DNA from: Ctenosaura bakeri
Taxonomy: Eukaryota > Chordata > Lepidosauria > Squamata > Iguanidae
DNA length: 64,000 nucleotides
Direction of reading: 5' to 3'
Assembly (NCBI GenBank): GCA_948474755.1
Contig: CAOLHI010001008.1
Span: 682,001 to 746,000, forward strand
How positions within the stretch are numbered: the first letter of the stretch is position 1; every line of letters starts with the position of its first letter. Positions 11,871 to 22,622 of the stretch are shown in pieces. Made by a program: the position numbers and the translations under genes. The notes below the pieces were generated by a model that saw nothing but the letters and a program-made list of their open reading frames with translations, had not been told where the DNA came from and searched no databases.

Positions 11871-12552
11871 CCATCCAGCAGGTCACTGCTTACTGTCTAA
11901 ATTCTCCTCTTATCTCACCCCCACACTCTCTATTGTCCTGAGTTGCATCTTTTCCTGTCCCATCTAGACTTATTTGTAATTCATCATGTTTTCTTTCTGT
12001 TCTCCCAAGGATGGCAGTATGATGACATCTACTGGTTTAAATGGTGTAAATGTTTAGACAAATTCATGGAGGATTGCTCTGTCAACAAGCAGCACTTAGA
12101 TATTAATGGCATGTCCATATTCAGAATATATGATCCTGGGAAAGAAGGAGATCCCCACCTTCACGTTGCCTGTGAAGTTCTAGAGACAAGATGAGCACCC
12201 CTGGCCTTCCAAATATTCTTGGACTGCAAGATTAACAGCCCTAGTCTTTGATGGACAATCATGGGACTTTCTGGCCAACAACATTCAGAATAACATAATT
12301 GTTCCTTCCTATTCTGAAGGCCTTTCCCAGACTTTCATATGAACAAAATGTGGCATTTGATAGGTCAATAGTCTGGTTCAGGAAAACAATTCTTGTGGTT
12401 TTATTTTTATTGGCCAGTGTTTTACAACAGTAACCTCCTTTGGTCTGACACCCCCAAACCTGGCGGAAACATAATTCACCCATGCTCTGATCACCAGCAG
12501 AATAGACCTCCTTCTCCCCATGTGGCTGAAGCTAAAATAGGTTGGAGAAAAT
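11871..12552. other. non-coding, nothing recognised
   Basis: The 83-codon frame at 11943-12194 has no family I can recognise and no supported splice context. Left uncalled. Confidence 0.4.
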
Positions 12553-12710
12553 TTATAATTGTGGCAATAATGTCACAATTGTGAGTAAGTAACAGTTGTG
12601 AATACAGAACAGTTATGGATGAATAGGTAACCTAGCTGAATCTAGGTAATTTTTCTGCATTCACAATTACAACTTAAGTCACAATTGTGACACTATTGCC
12701 ATAATTATTA
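12553..12710. mobile_element. hairpin-type palindromic MITE
   Basis: About 155 bp made of two imperfect inverted arms of roughly 60 bp. The outer arms are TAATTGTGGCAATAATGTCA on the left and, reverse-complemented from the right, TAATTATGGCAATAGTGTCA. Inside lies CACAATTGTGA on both sides, then AGTTGTGAATACAGA opposite its counterpart. This is the structure of a fold-back MITE. The superfamily is not determined; TA-type duplication cannot be separated from the AT-rich flanks. A GGCC MITE lies six bases downstream. Confidence 0.65.
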
Positions 12711-12715
12711 ACTAA

Positions 12716-12917
12716 AGCCATTTCCGCACTATACTGTTATAGTGCTATTATTCCACTTTCAACGTCCTGTAGAATTCTGGAGTTTATCATTTACCAAGGC
12801 CAAAGAGCTCTCTGGCTGAGAGTTCTAAATGCCTCTTCCTAAACTAGAAACTCCAGGATTTCACAGGATGTTGAAAGTAGAATAATAGCACTATAATAAT
12901 GTATTGCAAAAATAGAC
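12716..12917. mobile_element. short palindromic GGCC-ended MITE (copy B)
   Basis: Left end AGCCATTTCCGCACTATAC, right end GTATTGCAAAAATAGAC (degenerate). Flanks TAA (12713-12715) and TGA (12918-12920) agree at 2 of 3 positions. The internal sequence is typical of the family (TATAGTGCTATTATTCCAC and its inverted counterpart). Confidence 0.8.
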
Positions 12918-14206
12918 TGAGTATACTTAACCAAGTAACTGATATAGAATAATGGTCATAATTTCTAAACACAATTAGATTTTGCAGGCTGATTTTTTTT
13001 TAATTTTCTTTTATTTTTAGTAAAAAAAATGTGTTCTAACAAATGAATTTTGTTTTGAAATACTATATTCAATCTAAGGGTAAAGTCAAATGAAGATGTT
13101 CCTTTCCCTACTGAGCTGTCACCAAGTCCAAATTACACACTTAGCAAAATCCATTTTCTTTTTCCTTGTGTTAAAAGAGCCATCTTACATTAACTTGCCA
13201 AATATCGGATGAAACCCAGTGAGTCATATCCTTGATGTGTTGTTTGTTTGTTTTGCTTCATCTTGACAGAAATGTGCAACACCTAAGGAGAACAATGAAA
13301 TAAAAAATAAATTCTTGAGGAAAAAAATATGGATCACAGAAGGAAACAGGACTTGGGATGAAACATTTCAGAAGATAGCAACTGTGTCCACTGAATGGCA
13401 TAAACACTGGTGCCACCGGTAAGCATTATCCCCTTTGCCTTGACATTAAATAAACAGCAAGAGAATGAGCTGTTTTTCTCCCCCCCCCCAAAAAAAAAAT
13501 AGTATGTCAGTAGTAGCAGCAGTATTCCAGGAGAACATCTGTTCTCCTTGAAACTACTTAAAAATAATCAGAGTGCCAACAAAGGGGGAAATGTCAAAGT
13601 GAAGATATTATGCCATTCAATTATAATTTCTTGTTGGCATTTCAGCCAACTGTAGCCACAGCTGCAAATAGGATACTAGACCAACCTTCTCCAAATGGGG
13701 TCCCTAACGATTTGGATTGGAATTCACTATCATAAATGAGTAACTTAGAGTTATGCATTTGTGACTAGTTTGTATTCATGATCCCTACATGTACAGTAGT
13801 GTAAGGTGTAAATAGAGATTGTTAAAGTCCCCCAGTCCAGACCTGCTAGGCAGCACCTGCTATAAGTTACGGGGGTCTGTTTCTGTCCATCAGGACATAG
13901 CACATTGATGTTTCTTCCCTCATCATGAGTGATTTCTGGTGCAAGGAGGGATTGCAAGAGGGATCCTAATTCTGACTGTCGCATTAGAGATTGTTTGTGG
14001 GATGACAGTAGAAACATCAGTCTGCAAAGTCCTGATTTATTGGAGAACAGACCCCTGTTGCTCACACTGGTTGTTGAATCAGTAAATCCAAATTGGGGGT
14101 GACATACCAGGAGACACTATTAAGCTGCATAATTAAGGTTTTTGCTTAACTTAATAACTGATCTAGAATCATGGTTGTTGTGTTCTGACTGCAGCCTAAG
14201 ACTAAG
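12918..14206. other. non-coding, nothing recognised
   Basis: Contains a short C-run/A-run at about 13480-13499. The segments around 12922-12965 and 14136-14180 share an approximate match (CTTAAC, TAACTGATNTAGAATNATGG), suggesting a common unrecognised repeat. Confidence 0.4.
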
Positions 14207-14210
14207 ATTT

Positions 14211-15121
14211 TATTACCCTGATTTCTGGGAATCCCGTGAGGGACACCTAAGTGCGCTCCAAATTATACTAGTTGGGGAAATTAGTCAAAAGAGCACAAGC
14301 TAGCAATACAAGAGGCAGGGCAACGGAATGAGATCTTTTACCCAATGTCTATGGGGTCAGGCCGAGTCAAGGAGCAAACAGAAGTGAAATAATAATTGTG
14401 GTCTTTATTAAAATACATTCAAACAGTGTATGTGGCACACTCACTCAGATAACTATAGAAATAAAGGTTGGAGTGGGATAGAGGGATTTTTAGAGGAGTT
14501 GTTGGTTTGGGTAATACTACACCTATCCTGAAGCCCAGGTAGTCTACAGCAGAAGTTCATAGAGATGATGGTTCTCAGTACGCGGGACTGAGGGGAAGGC
14601 TCACCAAGCAAAGCGGCAGCAAGGCGGAATGGATGTCAGGAGCAATTCAAAGAAGATGTCAAAGTCAGGGGTTCTTATAGGGGAAAATGTGGCTGTAAGC
14701 TAGTCCGTACTTGGGAAAAACAATGAGTTTTGGGCTGGAGACAAAGCCTCCTAAAGGTCAGAATTTAGCATGAGTGAGTTAAGTCCAAATTATCAATAGA
14801 GTAGCCAGCATGCAAACGCAGAGTGCTTGACAGATGAGGATTCTTCTAATCAAGCTGCCTGCTCGGGGCAGGGAGTTCTTTGTAAGTAGCGTGCATACAT
14901 AATAGGGTACTTGCCTTTGAGGTCTCCTGAAGTGGCGGGACGGCTATTTCTGGCCAGCCTGTATTGTTTGGAATATTACAGCGATTAGTGGCCGTGCCTG
15001 TCTGCGAGCTTGTCCAGGGGACCTCGCAGCACGTGGAGAGGAATAGGTAAAGAAGGCCAAATTATTGATATCAAAGTGATATCTAATATCCCACAAGTCC
15101 AGACCAGCAACTGCGGTAACA
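14211..15121 (-). mobile_element. solo LTR, TGTTAC/GTAACA family
   Basis: 911 bp, starting TATTACCCTG (family TGTTACCC with one change) and ending GGTAACA. Exact 4-bp duplication ATTT at 14207-14210 and 15122-15125. The reversed polyadenylation signal (GTCTTTATTAAAATAC near 14401) gives the minus strand. Closest to the copy at 45904-46755: both have GGGNNTCCCGNGAGGG near the left end and a GATATCAAANTGATATCT palindrome near the right end. No internal region; solo LTR. Confidence 0.85.
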
Positions 15122-15299
15122 ATTTAATTTAAAATTTATAAACAACAAGAAATGGGAAAGGGGGGAATCATTAAAGAGAAGTTCAAACAGATAGCCAGCT
15201 TGTGTAGAAGTCAGAAATGTTAAAATGCAGAAAGAATTCAGGCTTACTTAAAGAGGTTGTAAACAATAAAAAGGGCTGTTTTCTTTTCTTTTCTTTTTT

Positions 15300-15690
15300 A
15301 CATTCATAGGAAAAAAAGGAAGAACAAGGAAATGGTAGGGCCACTCCATGGAGAAGACGCTGAAATGATAACAGGGGACAGAGAAAAGGCAGAGCTTCTT
15401 TGCCTTGGTCTTCTCCCAAAAGGAAAACAGCACTCAACCTGGGGAAAATGGAGGAGCTGAGGAAGTAGGGGAAATGCAGCCTGGCTACTCTAAATGAATT
15501 CAGGTCTCCAGGGCTGGATGAATAATGTCCAAAGGTATTAAAGAAATTGGCAGAAGTTGCATCTGAACCATTGGCAATAATCTTTGAGAATTCCTGAAGA
15601 ATAGGTGAAGTCTCAGCAGACTGGAGTAGGGCACATATTTTCCCCATATTCAGCAATTTAAATGGCCAGTTCAGATTTGAAAATCTCCTT
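15300..15690 (+). mobile_element. CR1-type LINE reverse transcriptase fragment
   Basis: Plus-strand translation near 15338 gives GPLHGEDAEMITGDREKAEL, matching the region just before the RT domain in CR1/L3-like ORF2. About 15530-15590 it gives KVLKKLAEVASEPLAIIFE, the next conserved CR1 block. Between and after these the frame has stops and a shift, so it is a relic. The 176-codon frame on the opposite strand (15183-15713) is a shadow. A pyrimidine run (TTTTC repeats) lies at about 15281-15298. Confidence 0.8.
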
Positions 15691-16255
15691 GAAAATGTGA
15701 AGTTTCCTTTCAACTCTATTCTACATGTGCTTTTGAAAACAAGACCTTACTACAATCTTGCTTTAAAAATATAACATATTAGCAGTTCTGATTGTTGTTT
15801 TCTATTTACTCTTCCCCCACCATGCATTCATGTATATGGATGTGACACTCTGAAATAGCCAAGAGCACTTTAATCAAAGGATTATCTGTAACCTAATCAG
15901 TGAAAAGACTAATCAGGAAGTACAGAAATTGTACCCTCTCCAGTGCAGTGGGGGAATATTTTCTGATGTTTATAGCCACCAACTGTTACATGAAGTTGAG
16001 AATGACTGTTCTGTGCACTGTGATAAGAAGCTGTTCTTTTGTTTTCTTACATAAACCTTTGATTTTACAATTTTCAGTATTTGTGCTTTAAAAAAATGCA
16101 TTTCCCAGCTGACATAATGGATGAAATCTGATTGATATAAATTTTTAAACCATTTGCCAAATAAGGGGTTGGATGGGAGGTTTCTTGGACTATGTACAGT
16201 CTCTTAGGAAGAGAAAATGCTTTAAACTTCAACAGTCTAACGTGTCATCCTCTCC
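15691..16255. other. non-coding, nothing recognised
   Basis: No supported gene or named repeat. Confidence 0.4.
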
Positions 16256-16615
16256 AACTGTCCCAATTTGACAGGGGCAGCCTCAGCTAATCCTCTCCTA
16301 TCCCACTTTCTCAGCTTCTTCTAAAATGTCTCAGTTTCTCTCACATCCTCTCATGTTCTTCCTTTTGCCCCATCTTAATTCAGTTACTGCAAACCGTATC
16401 CAAAATACAGAAGTAGTTGGAACTCAATTAACTTAGCAGGGGGAGAAGAAAGAAGGACATGGAATGTTCCCAGTTGACTCAAACAAGAGTGTACTGCTTC
16501 AGCCTCTCCTAACTTTTGTGTTCTTCCTCATTTATAACTTTTGTGATCTTCAACATACTCGGATGTAGCAGGGCCACATGTGTCCCAATTTTCATCTGTG
16601 AAACGTCGGAGGGTG
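16256..16615 (-). repeat. unclassified interspersed repeat, copy 2
   Basis: Parallels 22266-22622 and the reverse complement of 545-850. Landmarks: TAATCCTCTCCTATCCCACT, TTCAGTTACTGCAAAC, AGAAGTAGTTGGAACTCA, GTACTGCTTCAGCCTCTCCT, TTTTCATCTGTGAAACGTCG. Strand is relative to copy 1 set as plus. Family unknown. Confidence 0.6.
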
Positions 16616-16715
16616 TAATAAATTAGAGAATAGAAAACTAACATCAGAGAATATAGCCCAAAATCTTGTTAATGCTTACTAGAATAGAGCTATTGAATCC
16701 ATCAGATTTGGCTAT

Positions 16716-16919
16716 GGGCTTTTCTACCCTACCCTGTTATAGTGCTATTATTCCACTTTCAACATCCTATGGAATTCTGAGATTTGTACTTTCCTGAGGC
16801 CAAAGAGCTCCCTGGCTGAGAATTCTCAATACCCCTCCCTAAACTGCAAATCCTAGGATTCCACAGGAGGTTGAAAGTGGAATAATAGCACTATAACAGT
16901 GTGGTGTGGGAAGGCCCTC
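16716..16919. mobile_element. short palindromic GGCC-ended MITE (copy C)
   Basis: Left end GGGCTTTTCTACCCTAC after TAT (16713-16715). Right end GTGTGGTGTGGGAAGGCCC, slightly altered, followed within a few bases by TAT (16920-16922). Standard family interior. A GC-rich relative begins immediately after that TAT, so the two elements are abutting. Confidence 0.78.
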
Positions 16920-16922
16920 TAT

Positions 16923-17397
16923 GGCCCTTTCCACACATGGGATGTGAATCAGGCAGAAATGGGCAGAAATGGGACTCAACGGATTTTTCCTGCGACCAGG
17001 TGAGTCCGTTGCGAAGAGCAGCAGCGCAAGTTCATCACTCCGCAGTTCTCCAGCGTCCAAAATGGCAGCTTCCAGTTGGTGGAGGCTCTCCACCAACCGG
17101 AGAAGCTCGCCAGCTGAAAGCCCACCTCCAGAAGATCTGCAGGCACGCACTTGCACGCACCTGCAAATCTGCTGGAGCGCAGCGACGGAGCACGACGGGG
17201 TTGCCCGCTCCGTGCTTTTTAAAAACCTCAAAAAAGAGTTTTTTAAAAAGCACGCTGCATGACCAGTTCCGGTCGTGCAGAACTGGACTGAGGTGTGGAA
17301 CTACAAAAAGTAGTCCACCCCAGTCCACTCTATGGTGCAGAAGATCTCCGTCGGAGGTTGCTCTGCACCATTTTAAATGCCCGGTGCAGAAATGGTC
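16923..17397 (+). mobile_element. GC-rich GGCC-ended MITE (copy 1)
   Basis: 475 bp. Left end GGCCCTTTCCACACATGGG, right end GGTGCAGAAATGGTC. Exact 3-bp duplication TAT at 16920-16922 and 17398-17400. The interior is CpG-rich and includes CTTCCAGTTGGTGGAGGCTC, CTCCACCAACCGGAGAAGCT and a CTCCGTGCTTTTTAAAAA fold-back with AAAAAGCACG. Closely related to 56029-56421 and, inverted, to 39623-40105. Open frames across it (including the 235-codon one) are by-products of its low stop-codon content. Confidence 0.85.
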
Positions 17398-17400
17398 TAT

Positions 17401-18362
17401 GTTGTCTCAACAGTTGACAATTCAGCCATGTGGGTCTACTCTAATCAAAACTGAAGAACAGGATTCAGGTCAGAATGTTGATGGTCTCATTGACCCCAGA
17501 GCTCATTGGTTTGTGGGTAAAGATGCAAGTAGAATTGTCCAGTTAATATCAAATAGTTTTATTATGTCAGACGATTGGAGTCATGGTGGAATCTCCCATA
17601 GAAGGTAATGACCCAGTCTTGAGTCTTATTTGCAGCCTCCAACTAACGTAGACCTGTTGAGTATGAATAAACACTGATAGGCTTTGGATTAATTCAGTCA
17701 ATCTATTCTAGATGGCACTGCCAACAGGATTCAGGCCTCACTGTCATGTCTCTCATCATGAGATCAAACTCATCCCCACTGTTAAGACTTTTACTGCCTT
17801 AGAACACTGTAGATCATGGGGAAAAAGTTAGCAAGGGTATGACCTATTTTGTTGAATTGTCCACCACATTCAGTCCGTTTGATGTGCCATGAAGTATCAT
17901 TCTAGGGCTTACGATCAATGTAATATTTTGTGTATGGTAATTGCAATGAAGAATAATTTTCTAAATTGAAGGTAATGAACTCCTGTGGCACACGTATGTT
18001 CTCCATTTTAGAACAAGAATGGGAAACTTCTGAGCATCTCAGGGAATTCTTTGCCCTCCTCTGGACTTTGGCAGGTCACACAAATCCTATTTGATCCCTT
18101 AAACTCTAAACTAAGTTATCCAGTGGAAAAGCATACTCCAGAAACCCCAGGAGGTGGGATTTTTCTATTTAAATGTTATTTCACCCAGCTGAACCTTGTT
18201 TTAGGAAAGAAAAAAAAACATAAAAAAAAAAGGAAAGCATTTGGAAGCTCTGTGGATCATAAATAAGACTCCCTAAAGCTTATCAAGGCTTGATTTGGAA
18301 TTTGGGATCAAATTTGAGAGGACTGAAATCTGGATTTTCCAGTTTCTGGTCCCATGCTCTAA
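17401..18362. other. non-coding, nothing recognised
   Basis: A short A-rich run occurs near 18215-18235. No named repeat. Confidence 0.4.
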
Positions 18363-18550
18363 CCCAGGGTTTCTCAATAAAGGTTCCCTGGAATGCCAGA
18401 GTCCCAAAAAGGTCAGTAGGGGTTCTGTGAGGGATTATGATTGGGGGAAAATTAAACTACAGATCTCATAATTTTTATGCAGGGTTTCCCCAAAACATGG
18501 AGATTATTTCAAAGATTCCCCCAGGGTAAAGAGGCTGGAAAAAGTAATCT
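18363..18550. mobile_element. possible hAT-like MITE fragment
   Basis: Starts CAGGGTTTCTCAA, reminiscent of the hAT end CAGNGGTTCTCAACCT, followed by GGTTCCCTGGAATGCCAGAG and GGTCAGTAGGGGTTCTGTGA. The matching right end is not clear, so the assignment is weak. Confidence 0.3.
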
Positions 18551-19623
18551 AACAACTACAGTGCACAGCTCTCACATTTGAATTTCAAGCCAATTCAAGC
18601 CAACCTTTGGGCACTGGATTCAGCCAATAAAACAGCAACAACAAATGGACAGAGAACATTACTATGGACACTGTATTTGAATTATAAACAGTCTGTTAAA
18701 ATGGTGGATGGCGGTGGTATGACTGAAATCTATAAAGTGAATGTGAGTATGCAGGATCAACCTACCTTGTGGGAAAATTACCTTTATAAGTTAAAATACT
18801 CATTGTCATCTCTTGAAACTCCAGTTCCCTCAGCCCATACTTCTGAAGCTAAAGCCATTATAATTTATCTGGACTTATACTAAAAATAATTGGAAATGTA
18901 CAATCTGTCTTATGATGGACTAACTCTTGAACAAGGAATGATCTGTGGATATGGTGGGAAAGATAAGTCTGTATCAACCAGGGGTGGGAATGCTTTGTCT
19001 ATCCACATCTTTCATCCTTCAATCCCCAGAACCCCCATCCCACATGTGAGTTGCAATCCCAAATGACAAAGTACTCCCCATTCCTAATGCAGTTCTTTTT
19101 CAGCTAGCTGGAATCTGTATGCCGAACATGAGTAGGAACAGCATGAAGAAACTCCGTGTTCAAATTGTCTGATTTTTTTTGCACAAAAAAAGGCAATAAG
19201 CTAGTGGAGGTTAAGAGCATGTCAGTGGATGACATCTCAGCAGATGAGACTGTAGGAAAGTAACAATACAGAAACTTCAAATATTAGAGATAATATCAGA
19301 GAGAATACTACTGGGGGTGTAGTATTCTACAAGGCTTTTTTTTTCTCACCAGCTTAACAAATACCTGGCAGAGGAGAGTGTTTTCTTCCCCTGGAGATCA
19401 CAATGGACAGGTTTTAGTTTCTGAGATAGCAAATAATGCATTTGCAAACTGACAATAGTTCATTAGACGCAGGAGTACAGAACTTTCACTTCAGTGCCTG
19501 ACAAAACTACAGGAGGCAGTTTGGATGCCTCCCATTTTTTTTTCTCTTGCACTGTTCTTAAAATTATTTTCATTGGTGGAAAACGTGCAAATCTACCATC
19601 TATGTGAATTCTTTGGTAAAGAC
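18551..19623. other. non-coding, nothing recognised
   Basis: The 101-codon frame at 18578-18883 has no recognisable motif. No repeat named. Confidence 0.4.
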
Positions 19624-19626
19624 AAT

Positions 19627-19828
19627 GGCCATTTCCATACTACACTGTTATAGTGCTATTATTCCACTTTCAACATCCTATGGAATCCTGGGGTTTGCAG
19701 TTTAGAGAAGGGCATCTTTGGCCTCAGTAAACTACAAAGCCCAAAATTCCACAGGATGTTGAAAGTGGAATAATAGTGGAATAATAACAAAGGAAGTGGA
19801 ATAATAACAGTGTAGTACAGAGATGGCC
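19627..19828. mobile_element. short palindromic GGCC-ended MITE (copy D)
   Basis: Left end GGCCATTTCCATACTACAC, right end GTGTAGTACAGAGATGGCC. Exact 3-bp duplication AAT at 19624-19626 and 19829-19831. The right half carries a small local duplication (AGTGGAATAATA repeated). Confidence 0.88.
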
Positions 19829-20024
19829 AATTATTCCTGTGGATGATTTTTGTTGCTTCAAGAGACCTAATCATTCCAGCAGATTATTCCTATAAATGGC
19901 TCTATCCTCTATTCAGTCTTAATATATCACAGAATGTATGTTGAAGATCATCATAATAACACATCTTACAATAGGGACAGATATAGAACTTAAAACAATT
20001 TATTCAAATCTATATGTATGTCAT

Positions 20025-20168
20025 TAACTTTGGAGGTTTTTAAGCAGGGACTGGATGGCCATCTGTTTGGAATGCTTTGATATATATTCCTGCATAGCAG
20101 GGGTTTGGACTGGATGGCCCCTGTGGTCTCTTCCAACTCTATGATTCTAAGAGTCTATGATTCTAATT
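20025..20168 (+). mobile_element. CR1 LINE 3' end
   Basis: TTGGAGGTTTTTAAGCAGGG, CTGGATGGCCATCTGTTTGG, TTGGACTGGATGGCCCCTG, TCTTCCAACTCTATGATTCT, ending in an ATTCTA-type octamer tail. 5'-truncated; among the better-preserved CR1 tails in the window. Confidence 0.88.
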
Positions 20169-21113
20169 GTGTTCCCATGCCATACACCCCCACTCCATGA
20201 TAAGATTGACAATGAACATTATTTAACTGGCATAATAGAAATCATATACTGTTATGACTGAAAATCATGCTGGAAAAGAGGACTGGCTGAACTTGCAAAA
20301 CTAGATCATGTCCAGGTCATATCAGTCAGAAAACTCTGGTGCTAATGAGCTTGCAAATATTCTTTCAACAACTAAACTATAAAAAAAATACCCAAAAACA
20401 AACAAAACCCAATAGCACCCAAAACTATCTCAACAGACCACCATTGTCATCATCTCATTCCTTCTTTCCACTGAAATTCCCCTTTGTTTCCTCACCTGCC
20501 CAGCCATTAAGAAACTATCACAATTTCCACCAGTGCTTTCTCATTTAAAGATGAGGTCATTAGCCCATTCTGAAGCCCATTGTTTGCTTTGCCAGATGCC
20601 ATTAACAGCTTCCCCCCTCAGGGCAGAAACTTGATATTTAAATGCAGTTCTTGTACTACCCTTAGACCCTTAGTCTGAGCCACACTGCTTCGTGTCTTGT
20701 CTGCAGGATAGGCAAATATCATCCACTTCATCCTAAATTCCTGTTATCCAATTTTGACTTCCTTTCCTTTCGTTAGCCTTGTGTGGTTATGAGACTGCTT
20801 GAATCTTGTGTGCATTTGTGATTTTCCCAAATAAAACATTACTTTAATCTCTAATTGGTATCCCTGCAGTAGTATTGGTATACATAGGTGGAAAGATCCT
20901 GTAAGGTTACCCTGCTCTTGCAGCCCTCCCTTTGAGCTAATAATTCCCCACTGTTCCATGGCGGCACTGGCATCATTGGTGGACTTCTGAGTCACCTACC
21001 TTTTGGGGAAACAACTATATGCCAGAGTTTCATGAATCAATTATTTGAATTAGGTATCCAAATAACTGTTCCTTTGCCCCCACCCTCAACCATTAAGAGC
21101 TGTTTGAATGCTA
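20169..21113. other. non-coding, nothing recognised
   Basis: Includes an A-rich stretch (AAAAAAATACCCAAAAACAA near 20380). No gene or named repeat. Confidence 0.4.
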
Positions 21114-21230
21114 GAGAGAGAGAAAGAGAGAGAGAATAATGAATATATAATTAATAATTAATATATAATTACTATAATTAATTAATATATAATACACTCA
21201 TAATATAAATAATATTATATTTCACCTTTT
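21114..21230. repeat. (GA)n run followed by AT-rich low-complexity
   Basis: A 22-bp GA-type run (21114-21135) is followed by about 90 bp of TAATTAATATATAA-type sequence. Confidence 0.85.
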
Positions 21231-21410
21231 GTATTCTTGTCAAAACTCTAACCCTGAATATGAATAGTGATTCAGATAGCTGTCATCCCTAAAAAGCATT
21301 AGCGCTAATTCTTATGTACAAGAATGTGTTCTCAACACCTTCCCATCCATGTCATTGGCTATAATCCTCTTAATAAACTATGCACACATAATTTGAGGTT
21401 ACATACATCT

Positions 21411-21932
21411 TGTCAGGAATCTCTCCCTGCTGGGCCATGGCCAGCAAGGAAGGAGAGAGGTCAGGAACACTTGGGGAGTCTGAATATATCAAACACCAGG
21501 AAAATACAAGCCGAGCCAGGTCAAGGTCCAGTCCAAAAGCTCAGGAGGCAGAAATACATTCAGAGGGTTTCAGGGAGTAGGAGACACAAAGACTGTGAGG
21601 GCTTGCTAATAATTTGCTGCAAGCAAGGAGCAGCCACACTAGCAGACTTAAATAGCCCCTGTGAGCAGGTGCTGCTTGTTATTGCTTCTTCAGCCTAGTC
21701 CAAGCAGCCTCCCTCTCAGCAGCCCATTTTAGCCTTCTGTGTGATTGAGAGCTGATGGGCACAAGTGACTGCCACTCCTCTGCATCACTGCTGGTTCCCT
21801 CTCTATCATGAGCTGGCTGGGGCAACTCAGTCTCTGTTTGACCTTCCAATGCAGGGAATGACTTGCTAACTCACTGGCTCGGCCCCCTGCACCACCAGTT
21901 GCTCCTCAATCACAGCATCATTATCTATCACA
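21411..21932 (-). mobile_element. putative LTR, second family
   Basis: A distinct block from TGTCAGGAATC to TATCACA (TG...CA limits). Read on the minus strand it has a TATTTAAG TATA-like box mid-way and ends ...TTCCTGACA, as LTRs of gypsy-like elements often do. No exact target duplication is visible, so the limits and the assignment are tentative. Confidence 0.45.
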
Positions 21933-22265
21933 CTTATCTTGTTTTAGATGGGAGCTTTTAAATGGTGCATAAGGGTTTATTCAGTAACCCCTTATATTTG
22001 TACAAAACCTTCCCTGTACCACAAGTTCCTCCTCACTCCACAGGTCCCAAACCCCAGTGTGTGTGTGCATATGGCTTCAAGTTATCCATCAATTTAATTG
22101 AACCCATGAATTTTCAGAGTGCTTTCTTAGTTTAGGAATACTCAGAAGTGGCTTTCATCTGAAATATAGCCTATGATATCTGGCATTCCTTAAAAACGCA
22201 TATCCTTAGTACATATCGTGTAATACAATACAAGATAATAGCACTCCTGCAACCAATTTGGCAGA
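21933..22265. other. non-coding, nothing recognised
   Basis: No supported feature. Confidence 0.4.
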
Positions 22266-22622
22266 CAAAGTCCCAATTAATCCTCTGTCATCACACTTTT
22301 TTTAGCAGCTTTAAAATGCTTTAAAATGTCCCTATTTCTCTCTCTCCTTTCACTTTCCCCCTTTGTCCTAAGCTTACTTCAGTTGCTGCAAACTGATTTC
22401 AAAGTGCAAAAGTAGTTTTCATTCAGTTAACTCAGCAGGGAGCAAAGAAGAAGAAGGGTTGGAATCTTTTCCTTCCCAGCAGGCTCAGGCAAAAGCAAAC
22501 TGCTTCAGTCTTCTCTGACTTATGTGCTCATCTCCATTAATACTTTTTGCCATCTTGACAACACTCTGTTGTTGCCTGGCTGTATGTTTCCAGTTTTCAT
22601 CTGTGAAATGTTGGCAGATATG
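22266..22622 (-). repeat. unclassified interspersed repeat, copy 3
   Basis: Collinear with 16256-16615: TTCAGTTGCTGCAAACTGAT, AAAAGTAGTTTTCATTCAGT, TAACTCAGCAGGGAGCAAAG, CTGCTTCAGTCTTCTCTGAC, TTTTCATCTGTGAAATG. Also matches the reverse complement of 545-850, which fixes it as a repeat. Family unknown. Confidence 0.6.

Noticed and set aside
11943..12194. 83-codon frame that could be an exon
   Set aside because: No family recognised, and no convincing flanking splice signals or partner exons could be argued by eye.
15183..15713. 176-codon open frame on the minus strand
   Set aside because: The plus strand of the same interval encodes broken CR1 reverse transcriptase, so this is an antisense shadow.
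16901..17608. 235-codon open frame on the plus strand
   Set aside because: Two thirds of it lies in the GC-rich GGCC MITE, overlapping frames are also open on both strands, and no domain is recognisable. Low stop-codon content explains it.
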